Both the position numbers and the translations under genes were made by a program. This document shows positions 27,094 through 35,864 of a stretch of DNA of 64,000 nucleotides, piece after piece. Source of the stretch: JAVBMC01 sp031552845 (lineage in GTDB: Bacteria > Verrucomicrobiota > Kiritimatiellia > RFP12 > DVOR01); contig JAVBMC010000046.1 in the NCBI GenBank assembly GCA_031552845.1, positions 4,557 through 68,556 of the forward strand, given 5' to 3'. The notes beneath the pieces are model-generated. The model ran no database searches. It saw nothing but the letters and a program-made list of their open reading frames with translations, and was not told the DNA's origin. Position 1 is the first letter of the stretch. Every line of letters begins with the position of its first letter.

Positions 27094-27465
27094 ATGCATT
27101 CCACTTATCAAAAGCCTCAAGTCTCTAAGTTTATATTTCTCAAATATTATAGTATTCTTCAAATACCATTGGCGTTGATTATGTTTTCATATTTGATTTC
27201 AGAATTTTTTTCTGATCATGAAGGTTATTTTCTCTATTTTTCATTAGTAATGTTTTTTCTTTTCTTTCTAGTACGAGTATTGTTTGGAGTTCTTTATTAC
27301 ATTATCTATAGAATGCTTCAGCGCAAAGAATGTGGTTTTACATGCTATATCCTCCTGTTTATATGCCTGTTTGATTTTGTGCTCGGCACGTTACTTGCAG
27401 TCTATACCCTCTATCGGCTATTTACGAGAAAGACTGACGTTAATGCCAAAGTCGAGCTAAAGTAG
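27094..27465 (+). CDS. Small three-helix membrane protein, possible immunity protein
   Basis: 123 residues with three hydrophobic segments at roughly 17-40, 45-80 and 87-112 (ALIMFSYLISEFF, LYFSLVMFFLFFLVRVLFG, YILLFICLFDFVLGTLLAVY) and a short charged C-terminus. It is clearly more AT-rich than its neighbours, as is common for immunity genes. It lies 33 bp after the RHS gene and before the operon terminator, the position where RHS toxins carry their immunity gene. AAAGG lies 7 nt before the ATG. No family is recognised. If the RHS tip acts on membranes, a membrane immunity protein would fit. Confidence 0.6.
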   Translation: MHSTYQKPQVSKFIFLKYYSILQIPLALIMFSYLISEFFSDHEGYFLYFSLVMFFLFFLVRVLFGVLYYIIYRMLQRKECGFTCYILLFICLFDFVLGTLLAVYTLYRLFTRKTDVNAKVELK

Positions 27466-27590
27466 AGGTGATAAGACAAACGGAGTATGGGAGACTCTGG
27501 GAGGCTCCGTGTTCTTGCCCGATGCAAGTGCCTTTTTTATGAAGATCAAGTGGTGACGGACATTTTTGATAGAGCCCCACAATTTTCATC

Positions 27591-27619
27591 AGCCCCGCAG
27601 ATAACTGCGGGGCTTTTTT
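27591..27619 (+). terminator. Rho-independent terminator of the RHS operon
   Basis: AGCCCCGCAG (27591-27600), loop ATAA, CTGCGGGGCT (27605-27614), then T residues to 27619. The DNA on either side (27466-27590 and 27620-27814) holds no supported gene; a short open frame from 27487 has no family signal. Confidence 0.9.
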
Positions 27620-27814
27620 ATTGGGTTGCCGTGGGAGGTCAAGTCATGGGTGAAGGCGTCTGGCACGGCGTGACGCTCTTGATCTGTTTTGGGGAGGGCG
27701 TGGGGATGCCGTCTAGGGGGAGGGTGTGGAGTGGGCGAGTAGTTTGATGGAGAGGTGTTTTGTCCTTAATTATAGAGGTTTATTGGATGCGGGGGATGTT
27801 TTTTGTGTTTTGGG

Positions 27815-27843
27815 TTGACGAAAGCTTGTTTTTTTGGTAGACT
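27815..27843 (+). promoter_or_regulatory. Promoter of the nusA-infB-rbfA operon
   Basis: TTGACG (27815-27820), 17 bases, TAGACT (27838-27843). It lies about 100 bp before the nusA start. The hexamers match those at 37107-37135. Confidence 0.7.
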
Positions 27844-27940
27844 TATCGGAGTTTTTCTCTTTGACATGGTATGGAGAGTGGCTTTGCCCCTCTCTTTTTT
27901 ATTGGTGGCGCGGGGCGGCAGGCCAGAAAGGATGTGCGGT

Positions 27941-29212
27941 ATGAACAATGAATTGCTAGCGATTATTAGTTACTTGGAGCGTGACCGCGGGGTGGCGCGC
28001 GAGGTGATTATTCAGGCTATCGAGAATGCGATTCAGCATGCTGCGTTGAAGAGCTTGAATGTGTCGCCCGACTTTAAGGTGCAGATCGATCGTAAAAAAT
28101 TGACGATCTCGGCGTATGATTTGTTGGTGGTCTCGGATACCGAGGATGGTAATGGGTTTGTGTCGCTGCGGCGTGCCCGGGCGATTGATCCGGGGGCGAA
28201 TGTGGGGGATACGATCCGCGTGCCGGTGTCGCCGGAGCGTTTGGGGCGTATTGCCGCGCAGACGGCGAAGCAGGGGATCATGCAGAAGATCCGCGAGGCG
28301 GAGCGGCAGAAGGTGTATGAGGAGTATAAGGACCGTATCGGCGATATTGTGAGCGGTACGGTGAAGTTGATTTCGCACCGCGATGTGATTGTGGAGCTGG
28401 GGAAGACTGAGGCGATTTTGCCGGCGAAGGAGCGTATTCCGACCGAGGAGTATAATGTAGGGGATATGATCCGCGCATACGTACAGAAGGTACAGCATGG
28501 GGCGAATGGGCCGTCGGTGGTGTTGTCGCGGACGTGTCCGGAGTTCTTGAAGGCGTTGTTCCGGATGGAGGTCGCGGAGATTGCGGATGGTATTGTCGAA
28601 GTCGTTGGCGTGGCGCGTGACCCGGGGTTCCGGGCGAAGATCGCTGTGCGGACGCTGGATTCGAAGATCGATCCGGTGGGTGCGTGCGTTGGCGTGCGCG
28701 GTGCGCGGGTTCGGAATATCGTGCGTGAGTTGAATGGCGAGAAGATCGATATCGTGCGCTGGCAGGAGGATATCCATCAGTATATCATTCAGGCGTTGAC
28801 CCCGGCGCGTTTGAAGTCGGTGGAGGTGGACCCGGATTCTCCGTATACGGTGCATGTGGCAGTGGAGCCGGATCAGTTTTCGCTGGCGGTGGGCAAGCGC
28901 GGGCAGAATGCGCGTTTGACGTCGCGGCTGACGGGCTGGCGCGTGGATATTTATAAGGCGGGCGAGGAGTCGTTCGAGACGCAGCGCTTGGATGCGATTG
29001 AGCATTTGTCGGCGACGTTGAACATCACGGCGGAGCTGGCTGAGCATGTAGTGGATTGCGGCTTTTTGACGACGGATGGAATTTTGGCAACGGAACTGTC
29101 GTACTTCCAGGAAGTGACGGAGTTGGAACCGGAGGTTGCCGAGGCGATTTGGAATACAGCTCAGGAGGTCGGCCCCGAAGATGGCGCCGCCGCCGAAAGC
29201 GGGAGGGAGTAA
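27941..29212 (+). CDS. nusA: Transcription termination/antitermination factor NusA
   Basis: 423 residues. The N-terminal RNA-polymerase-binding domain (MNNELLAIISYLERDRGV) spans about 1-125. An S1 domain follows (GDIVSGTVKLISHRDVIVEL, about 130-200), then KH1 (DPVGACVGVRGARVRNIVRE) and KH2 (VAVEPDQFSLAVGKRGQNAR). The C-terminus is short and acidic with one helix-hairpin-like region. NusA binds RNA polymerase and nascent RNA and modulates pausing and termination. I chose ATG 27941 because AAAGGA lies about 8 nt upstream. An ATG three codons earlier overlaps that SD. The usual upstream rimP is absent. infB follows after 6 bp. Confidence 0.95.
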   Translation: MNNELLAIISYLERDRGVAREVIIQAIENAIQHAALKSLNVSPDFKVQIDRKKLTISAYDLLVVSDTEDGNGFVSLRRARAIDPGANVGDTIRVPVSPERLGRIAAQTAKQGIMQKIREAERQKVYEEYKDRIGDIVSGTVKLISHRDVIVELGKTEAILPAKERIPTEEYNVGDMIRAYVQKVQHGANGPSVVLSRTCPEFLKALFRMEVAEIADGIVEVVGVARDPGFRAKIAVRTLDSKIDPVGACVGVRGARVRNIVRELNGEKIDIVRWQEDIHQYIIQALTPARLKSVEVDPDSPYTVHVAVEPDQFSLAVGKRGQNARLTSRLTGWRVDIYKAGEESFETQRLDAIEHLSATLNITAELAEHVVDCGFLTTDGILATELSYFQEVTELEPEVAEAIWNTAQEVGPEDGAAAESGRE

Positions 29213-29218
29213 GCGAGG

Positions 29219-31798
29219 ATGCGAGTAAATGAGTTGGCCAAAGCCCTGAAGGTGCCGGGGGCTGAGGTGATGAAGCAGGCTGAGGTGCTCCGGATTGAAG
29301 TTTATTCGGCGTTGTCGTCGTTGGACACGGATGATGTCTCGCGGTTGAAGGCGCATTTCATGAAGCGGTCGCAGGCGGAACAGACCGGCGCCGAGCAGGC
29401 CCGTTTGGAGCGCCGCGCCGAGAAGCAGCGGTTGGTGGATGAAGCCGCCGCGGAGAAGAAGACCCGCGAACGCGCCGCGTTGGACAAGCATCTCGCCGCC
29501 GCGCAAGAGGCTGATTCAAAGTTCCGCACCGCACCCAAGACGGACGCCGCACCGAAGGTTGTTGAAGCTCCTGCGCCGGTTACCGAAGCCGCTCCTGAAG
29601 CACCTGCACCTGTTGAAGCGCCTGTTGCTGAAACCACCAAGCCGGAAGCTGCAGCACCTACCGCGGAGAAAGCTCCTGAAGCTCCTGCCCCTACGGCTCC
29701 TGCTACACCTGCGCAGCCCGCCACCGCGGCATCTGCCAAGGTGAAGCCGGCCAAGCCTGGCCGCGTACACATTGAAGATGAAGAGGATGAAGTGCCGAGC
29801 AACGTGCACGTGCCCGCCGGAACGATGGCGAAAGAACGCGCCGGCAGCAGCAAGGCACCGTTGCGTCCGGTGCATGCGCACCGTGGGCGTGAAATTCCGC
29901 AGGGCCGCAAGGAAGAAGGCGGCGTGCGGCGTGATTTTGGTTTCGTCGCCGGTAAGGCGCATCCGCACCCGCAAGCTCCGGCCGCGAAGCCGGCTGCTCC
30001 CGCCGCTGCGGCACAGCAGTCGATTCAGCTCTCCGGCGCCGTCACGGTGAAGGAGATTGCCGAGAAGATGGGCGTGCGCCCGAACCGGGTGATTGCCGAC
30101 TTGATGCAGATGAATATTCTGGCGGCCATCAATCAGCGGATTGAGCCGAGCATTGCCGAGAAGATTGCCACGAAGTATGGCTTCCGGATTGATGTGGAAA
30201 AGTCGCGCCGTTCGACCGAGCGCAAGCCGATTATCAAGAGTGAGAATGCGGATGACGAGATCCCGCCGGATTCACCGGAGTCGCTGATTCCGCGGCCGCC
30301 GGTGGTGACGTTCCTCGGTCACGTTGACCATGGCAAAACGTCGTTGATGGACCGCATCCGCAATACGAAGGTGGCGTCCGGCGAAGCGGGCGGCATCACG
30401 CAGCACATCGGCGCCTATACGGTGGATGTGAGCGGACGTGCGATTACGTTTTTGGATACGCCCGGTCACGCGGCGTTTTCGTCGATGCGTGCGCGCGGCG
30501 CAAGCTTGACGGATATCGCGGTGATTATCATTGCGGCGGATGACGGCATCATGCCGCAGACAAAGGAAGCCATCAAGCATGCCAAGCATGCGGGCGTGCA
30601 GATCATGGTGGCGGTCAACAAGTGCGACTTGCCGACTGCGCGGCCCGACCGCGTGCGTCAGATGCTGCAGGCTGAAGGTCTGACCCCTGAAGAGTGGGGC
30701 GGCGATATTGTGGTGTGCGACGTGAGCGCACACACCGGCGCCGGCGTGGACCACCTGCTGGACATGATTATTCTGCAGGCCGATGTGTTGGAGCTGTCGG
30801 CAAATCCGACCCGCCGTGCGAATGGCTCGGTGATTGAAGCTCAGGTGGAGCAGGGCTTGGGACCGACGGCGACGCTGTTGGTGACGGGCGGCACGCTGAA
30901 TGTGGGTGATACGATTTTGTGCGGTGAGTTCTTTGGACGCATCCGTGGTTTGATTGATGAGCGCGGGCGCCGCGTGAAGTCGGCGGGACCGTCGATTGCA
31001 GTGCGCTGCATGGGCTTGTCGGGCGTGCCGGAGGCCGGCGCGGAGTTCCGCGTGATGCCGAATGAGAAGCGTGCCCGTGCGTTGGCCGAGGAAGCCGCAC
31101 ATGCCCGCAAGCATGCGGAGCTGTCGTCGGCGCAGATGGCGTCGATGGCTGATTGGACCACGCGTTTCGGCGCGGATGGCAAGGCCGAGCTGGCAGTGAT
31201 TATCAAGGCCGACACGCAAGGTTCGGCCGAGGCGATCGTGCAGGCGTTGAACGATACGTTGAAGAGCGAGAAGGTAACGCTGAATGTTGTTTATGCGGGC
31301 ATCGGCAATATCGCTCCGACGGATGTGCAGCGTGCGACGGGCGGCAAGGCGATGATTATCGGGTTTAACATTTCGTGTGAGCCGGGCGTTCAAGCGCAGG
31401 CGCGTCATGATGGCGTGCGGGTGAACACCTTCCGCATTATTTACGAATTGCTGGAGCACGTGCGCGAATGCATGCTGGACTTGGTGCCGCCGGAATACAA
31501 GGAGGTCATCAAGGGCCATGCGGAAATCCGTCAAGTGTTCGACATCGGCAAGAAGGGCCGCATTGCGGGCTGTCAGCTGTTGGATGGTTCTTTGCGCATC
31601 GCCGCGAAGTTCCGTATCAGCCGCCGCAAGGAAATTGTTTATACAGGCAAGGTGAACGAGATGCGCCACTTCCAGAGCGAGGTGACGGAAATCACAGGCG
31701 CGCAGGAATGCGGCTTGCGGTTTGAAGGCTTTGAACAGTTCGAGGCCGGCGATATCGTCGAGTGCTTCGATAAGGAAATGTTGCCGAAGTCGCTGTAA
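29219..31798 (+). CDS. infB: Translation initiation factor IF-2
   Basis: 859 residues. It starts with an IF2 N-terminal helical domain (MRVNELAKALKVPGAEVMKQ). A long Ala/Pro/Glu/Lys-rich linker covers about 60-260. A second IF2_N motif follows (VTVKEIAEKMGVRPNRVIAD). The G domain shows G1 GHVDHGKTS, G3 DTPGHAAF and G4 NKCD. Domains II to IV follow (GRIRGLIDERGRRVKSAGPS, VIIKADTQGSAEAIVQAL, ending FDKEMLPKSL). IF-2 is the GTPase that places initiator tRNA on the small subunit. The linker is strongly GC-biased, which creates long spurious frames on the other strand. Confidence 0.97.
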   Translation: MRVNELAKALKVPGAEVMKQAEVLRIEVYSALSSLDTDDVSRLKAHFMKRSQAEQTGAEQARLERRAEKQRLVDEAAAEKKTRERAALDKHLAAAQEADSKFRTAPKTDAAPKVVEAPAPVTEAAPEAPAPVEAPVAETTKPEAAAPTAEKAPEAPAPTAPATPAQPATAASAKVKPAKPGRVHIEDEEDEVPSNVHVPAGTMAKERAGSSKAPLRPVHAHRGREIPQGRKEEGGVRRDFGFVAGKAHPHPQAPAAKPAAPAAAAQQSIQLSGAVTVKEIAEKMGVRPNRVIADLMQMNILAAINQRIEPSIAEKIATKYGFRIDVEKSRRSTERKPIIKSENADDEIPPDSPESLIPRPPVVTFLGHVDHGKTSLMDRIRNTKVASGEAGGITQHIGAYTVDVSGRAITFLDTPGHAAFSSMRARGASLTDIAVIIIAADDGIMPQTKEAIKHAKHAGVQIMVAVNKCDLPTARPDRVRQMLQAEGLTPEEWGGDIVVCDVSAHTGAGVDHLLDMIILQADVLELSANPTRRANGSVIEAQVEQGLGPTATLLVTGGTLNVGDTILCGEFFGRIRGLIDERGRRVKSAGPSIAVRCMGLSGVPEAGAEFRVMPNEKRARALAEEAAHARKHAELSSAQMASMADWTTRFGADGKAELAVIIKADTQGSAEAIVQALNDTLKSEKVTLNVVYAGIGNIAPTDVQRATGGKAMIIGFNISCEPGVQAQARHDGVRVNTFRIIYELLEHVRECMLDLVPPEYKEVIKGHAEIRQVFDIGKKGRIAGCQLLDGSLRIAAKFRISRRKEIVYTGKVNEMRHFQSEVTEITGAQECGLRFEGFEQFEAGDIVECFDKEMLPKSL

Positions 31799-31806
31799 GG
31801 TGCGTT

Positions 31807-32181
31807 ATGGGTGTTGATCGGGTAGAGCGGCTGAATGTGCTGTTGCGGCGGGAGATCGCGGAGGCTTTGTATAAGGTCTTCGCGAGCGGTGCCGCGCCGG
31901 TGAATTTGGCGGCGTTGAGCGTGACGCGGGTGGAATGCGCGAGCAATCTGCGCAATGCTAATGTTTACGTCGCGATCCTCGGCCATGAAGACGAGCGCGG
32001 CAAATGGCTGCGGGCTTTGGCGGATGAAGCCTCGGCCCTGCAGGCGATCATCAATAAAAACATGAATCTTAAATATACGCCCCGGCTGCACTTCCATTTG
32101 GATATCGGCCTTGAGAAGGGCGATCATGTTTTGGACGTTCTCTATCATATGGAAGAGAACGGCGAGCTTCCCCCGGAGTGA
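31807..32181 (+). CDS. rbfA: Ribosome-binding factor A
   Basis: 124 residues, normal for the family. The KH-like fold is recognisable from VERLNVLLRREIAEALYKV, LSVTRVECASNLRNANVYVA and LKYTPRLHFHLD. RbfA binds the small subunit during maturation of 16S rRNA. It starts 8 bp after infB and completes the conserved nusA-infB-rbfA order. truB, often next, is not here. Confidence 0.92.
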   Translation: MGVDRVERLNVLLRREIAEALYKVFASGAAPVNLAALSVTRVECASNLRNANVYVAILGHEDERGKWLRALADEASALQAIINKNMNLKYTPRLHFHLDIGLEKGDHVLDVLYHMEENGELPPE

Positions 32182-32230
32182 TGTGCTTTGCGCCGCCTGT
32201 GAGCCGGAGGCGGTAGCTTGCTGTTTCGGC

Positions 32231-32259
32231 TTGTGTCAAGCTTTGAAAAGGGGTATACT
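32231..32259 (+). promoter_or_regulatory. Promoter upstream of the MscS-like gene
   Basis: TTGTGT (32231-32236), 17 bases, TATACT (32254-32259). It gives mscS and ilvD their own start, separate from the rbfA operon. The start region of the RNA has a GGGG/CCCC pair (32250-32253 with 32263-32266) that overlaps the -10. Confidence 0.6.
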
Positions 32260-32286
32260 ATTCCCCTGTTTTTGAAAGGGTTAATA

Positions 32287-33201
32287 ATGACTAATGTAGT
32301 GAATGCCGTCGAAGCTCCCACCAATGCAACTGTAATGGAACAAATTAAAACCGCTGTCTGCACAGAAGCCGGTTGCCGGGAACAATTTCTCACCCAGGTG
32401 ACCGATTGGTTCCATCAGCATGGAGTCGCATTCGGAGTCAACCTTGTTGCAACGATTTTAATTTTCCTGTTGGGCTGGTTGGTCATCCGTATCGTGGTCG
32501 GCATCGTGAACCGCGCCGTGCTGAGCCGTTACACCGGCGACCAGCTGTTTCCGCGCTTGGTGACATCTGCGACGAGCAAGATATTGTGGCTGCTGCTGAT
32601 CGTAATGATCATCCAGCGTTTGGGCGTGAATGTAGCGCCGATTTTGGCCGGCTTGGGCGTGACGGGCTTCATCGTCGGTTTCGCGTGCCAAGAGTCGCTG
32701 GCGAACTTTGCGGCCGGCGTGATGATTGCTTTCAACCAGCCGTTCAAGGTGGGTGAATATGTCGAAGTGGCCGGCTTGGGCGGCAGCATCCGTGAAGTTG
32801 GCATGATGGCAACGATTCTGACAACGCCGGACAACAAGCTGGTCGTGGTGCCGAACAAAGCCGTCTGGGGCAGCTCGATTGTGAACTATTCCGCTCTGCC
32901 GACCCGCCGCGTGGATTTGAAGTTCAACGTCGCTTACGGTTCCGATTTGCAGAAGGTGCGTCAGATTATCGCGGACACGCTGGGTGCTTGCGACTTGGTG
33001 TTGAAAGACCCGGCGCCGACGATTGCGGTGTCTGAGCTGGCGGCATCTGCCGTCACGTTGACCGTGCGTCCGTGGGCGAAGAACGCCGACTACTGGTCGG
33101 TCTTTTTCCAAATGACGCAGGAGATCAAGATTGCCCTCGATAAGAATGGCATTCAGATTCCGTTCCCGCAGATGGAAATCAACATGAAGCCGACGGCTTA
33201 A
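32287..33201 (+). CDS. Small-conductance mechanosensitive channel, MscS family
   Basis: 304 residues, close to the standard MscS length. Membrane helices lie at about 50-75 (LVATILIFLLGWLVIRIVVG), 92-115 (ILWLLLIVMIIQRLGV) and 116-150, where TM3 is the glycine/alanine-rich pore helix (LAGLGVTGFIVGFACQESL, NFAAGVMIAF). The beta domain (FKVGEYVEVAGLGGSIREVG, VVVPNKAVWGSSIVNYS) and the C-terminal cage domain follow. It releases solutes on hypo-osmotic shock. The ATG at 32287 follows AAAGGG. It is followed after 3 bp by ilvD, an unusual partnership. Confidence 0.92.
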   Translation: MTNVVNAVEAPTNATVMEQIKTAVCTEAGCREQFLTQVTDWFHQHGVAFGVNLVATILIFLLGWLVIRIVVGIVNRAVLSRYTGDQLFPRLVTSATSKILWLLLIVMIIQRLGVNVAPILAGLGVTGFIVGFACQESLANFAAGVMIAFNQPFKVGEYVEVAGLGGSIREVGMMATILTTPDNKLVVVPNKAVWGSSIVNYSALPTRRVDLKFNVAYGSDLQKVRQIIADTLGACDLVLKDPAPTIAVSELAASAVTLTVRPWAKNADYWSVFFQMTQEIKIALDKNGIQIPFPQMEINMKPTA

Positions 33202-33204
33202 TTT

Positions 33205-34878
33205 ATGAATAGCGACGCAATCAAAAAAGGTTTTCAACGGGCGCCGCACCGAGCGCTCTTGCAGGCGACGGGTGTAGTCAAGCGTAAGGATTTCGACAAG
33301 CCGTTCATCGCGGTTTGCAACTCCTATATTGACATCATCCCCGGCCACAGCCACTTGCACCAAGTCGGCGCGCTCATCAAGGAAGCTATCCGCGAAGCGG
33401 GCGGCATTCCGTTTGAGTTCAACACAATTGGCGTGTGCGACGGCATCGCGATGGGTCACGAAGGCATGAAGATGTCCCTGCCGAGCCGCGAGTTGATTGC
33501 CGACTCGGTCGAGACCATGCTGCAGGCGCACCGCTTTGATGCGATGATCTGCATCCCGAACTGCGACAAGATTGTCCCCGGCATGATTCTCGGCGCGCTG
33601 CGTGTGAACATCCCGACAATCTTCGCCAGCGGCGGACCGATGATGGCCGGCAAGCTGAAAGACGGCCGTGCGGCTGACTTGATTACCGTGTTTGAAGGCG
33701 TCGCTAAGTACAACAACAAGCAGATTGACGATGCGCAGCTGTTGGAGCTGGAAGACGAATCCTGCCCCGGCTGCGGTTCCTGCTCGGGCATGTTCACCGC
33801 GAACTCGATGAACTGCCTGTGCGAAGCAATCGGTTTGGCGTTGCCGGGCAACGGAACGATTCCTGCGATTGATCCGCGCCGCAAAGAGCTGTGGAAGGCC
33901 GCCGCCAAGCGCGTGGTCGAAATGGCCAAGGCCGAAGCGCCGCGTCCCCGTGACATCGTGACGCTCGAAGCGATCGACAACGCGTTTGCGTTGGATATGG
34001 CGATGGGCGGCAGCAGCAACACCGTGCTGCACACGCTGGCAATTGCGCGCGAAGCCGGGATCGATTACGACCTGCACCGCATCAACGCGATCTCCAAGAA
34101 GTGTCCGCACGTTTGCAAAGTCTCGCCCTCGTGCTCCTATCATATTGAGGATGTCGATGCGGCCGGCGGCATCTCCGCAATCATGAAGCGCATCGCGCCG
34201 ATTCCGGGTCTGCTCGACTTGTCCCGCAAGACGGTCTCCGGCAAGACGCTCAAAGAGATCACCGACGCGGCAGAAATCAAAGACGAACAAGTCATCCACA
34301 CAATCGAGAACGCCTACTCGCAGGACGGCGGCTTGACCATTCTTCATGGCAATCTGGCTGAGGCCGGCGCTGTTGTGAAGAAGGCCGGCGTGGCGGCTTC
34401 GATGCTTCAGTTCCAAGGCACCGCAGTGTGCTTTGATTCGGAAGTCGAAGCGGGCGAGGGCATCTTGGCCGGCAAAGTAAAGGCGGGCAATGTAGTCGTC
34501 ATCCGCTACGAAGGACCGCGCGGCGGTCCCGGCATGCAAGAGATGCTCGCGCCGACATCCTACATCATGGGCGCGGGACTTGGCGAGTCGGTGGCGTTGA
34601 TTACCGATGGACGTTTCTCGGGCGGAACGCGCGGGGCGTGCATCGGGCATGTATCGCCGGAAGCAGCCGAGGGTGGTTTGATCGCATTCCTGCGTGATGG
34701 CGACGTGATCAAGATTGACATCGTTAACCGCACGCTCGAGGCTGTGCTGTCCGATGAAGAGATCGCCAAACGCCGTGCCGAGGCCGCGCCGTATAAGCCG
34801 CGTCCTTTGACGGGCTGGCTCAAGCGGTATGCCGCCGTGGTCGGCAATGCATCGACCGGCGCATCGCTTAAAGATTAA
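33205..34878 (+). CDS. ilvD: Dihydroxy-acid dehydratase
   Basis: 557 residues, full length. It converts 2,3-dihydroxy acids to 2-keto acids in valine, leucine and isoleucine synthesis. The cluster cysteines are at about residues 38 (AVCNSYIDIIPGH), 120 (CIPNCDKIVPGM) and 187 (SCPGCGSCSGMFTANSM). DGRFSGGTRG and GHVSPEAAEGG are family motifs, and the sequence is uninterrupted. It starts 3 bp after the mscS-like stop and is probably cotranscribed. No other branched-chain amino acid gene is nearby. Confidence 0.96.
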   Translation: MNSDAIKKGFQRAPHRALLQATGVVKRKDFDKPFIAVCNSYIDIIPGHSHLHQVGALIKEAIREAGGIPFEFNTIGVCDGIAMGHEGMKMSLPSRELIADSVETMLQAHRFDAMICIPNCDKIVPGMILGALRVNIPTIFASGGPMMAGKLKDGRAADLITVFEGVAKYNNKQIDDAQLLELEDESCPGCGSCSGMFTANSMNCLCEAIGLALPGNGTIPAIDPRRKELWKAAAKRVVEMAKAEAPRPRDIVTLEAIDNAFALDMAMGGSSNTVLHTLAIAREAGIDYDLHRINAISKKCPHVCKVSPSCSYHIEDVDAAGGISAIMKRIAPIPGLLDLSRKTVSGKTLKEITDAAEIKDEQVIHTIENAYSQDGGLTILHGNLAEAGAVVKKAGVAASMLQFQGTAVCFDSEVEAGEGILAGKVKAGNVVVIRYEGPRGGPGMQEMLAPTSYIMGAGLGESVALITDGRFSGGTRGACIGHVSPEAAEGGLIAFLRDGDVIKIDIVNRTLEAVLSDEEIAKRRAEAAPYKPRPLTGWLKRYAAVVGNASTGASLKD

Positions 34879-34921
34879 CAATCGTTAACAGGTTGAAGGC
34901 GGCCCGGCGATTGCGGAATGT

Positions 34922-35863
34922 ATGTTCCACGGCGCCGGGCCGGTTTATTTCATGCGCTATGCTTTGATACGGTCGCTGTGTTTGATGGGCGGGTTTATTG
35001 TCGGCGGATGCTTGCCGGAGCTGGCGGCCTATAAAGATTTAATCAAGCTCGGCCTCGTCGTCATGCTGTTCGCGGTGTATCTGCGGCTCGAGCCTTCGCG
35101 CAACATGTTTCATGTCAGCCAATTCGCAGCGGCTGTCTTTGGCATTGCGCTCGCGGTGCTGAGTTGGGCGGGACTCACGGCGGCGGATTATCCGGTGCTG
35201 GGACAGGTGGCGTTCTTTATCGCCATCACGCCGACCGCGACGGCGGCGCCGGTAATTGTTGGGCTGTTAGGCGGTAATGTGACCTATACGACGGCGATGT
35301 TCATGGTGTCGAATATTTGCGTGTCGCTCTCTCTGCCGGTACTCATTCCGGTTATCATGGGTACTCCGGCGGTGGGCGTGGTGCATGATGTAGTCGTGCG
35401 AATCGGGACGGTGATTGTACTGCCGCTTGTGGCGGCGGGAACAGTGCGGTTATTCTTTGGCGAGAAGGGTAAAGCGTTGGGACGCGGGCTTGCCCCTGTA
35501 ACCTTTTACTTGTGGATCAGCGTGGTCGTACTCATTGCCGCACAGGCGCGGGCATTTTTGGACGCGCAGGAACACATTCCATGGACGCTGCTGGGATTGG
35601 TCGGCGGAATCTCGCTGCTGCTGTGCATCATCAATTTTGTGGCGGGATATCTTTTCGGCCTGCCCAAATATCCGCGCGAGTGCAGCCAAGCGCTGGGACA
35701 GAAAAACAACTCCTACACCGTTTACCTCGCGCTCACCTATGCCACACCAATCATCGCCCTCGGCCCGACCATCTACGTGCTGTGGCATAATATTTGGAAC
35801 GCGGTCCAACTTTACCTCTGCGACTGCAAATCCCCGGTCCCCCGCGTGCCGGAAGAGGGGTAA
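34922..35863 (+). CDS. SBF/BASS-type membrane transporter
   Basis: 313 residues with eight to ten hydrophobic segments. Signature-like stretches are VAFFIAITPTATAAPVIVGL in the middle and RECSQALGQKNNSYTVYLAL near the C-terminus. The latter resembles the E...QN motif of the bile acid:sodium symporter superfamily. The substrate cannot be told; organic acids or small anions are possible. The first ATG (34922) lacks an SD, and an ATG at 34952 would remove ten residues that look less natural. The stop is one base before the next gene, which begins inside the same SD region. Confidence 0.7.
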   Translation: MFHGAGPVYFMRYALIRSLCLMGGFIVGGCLPELAAYKDLIKLGLVVMLFAVYLRLEPSRNMFHVSQFAAAVFGIALAVLSWAGLTAADYPVLGQVAFFIAITPTATAAPVIVGLLGGNVTYTTAMFMVSNICVSLSLPVLIPVIMGTPAVGVVHDVVVRIGTVIVLPLVAAGTVRLFFGEKGKALGRGLAPVTFYLWISVVVLIAAQARAFLDAQEHIPWTLLGLVGGISLLLCIINFVAGYLFGLPKYPRECSQALGQKNNSYTVYLALTYATPIIALGPTIYVLWHNIWNAVQLYLCDCKSPVPRVPEEG

Positions 35864-35864
35864 G

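Noticed and set aside
32458..34881. 807-codon minus-strand frame over mscS and ilvD
   Set aside because: Same reason: antisense shadow of two recognised genes.
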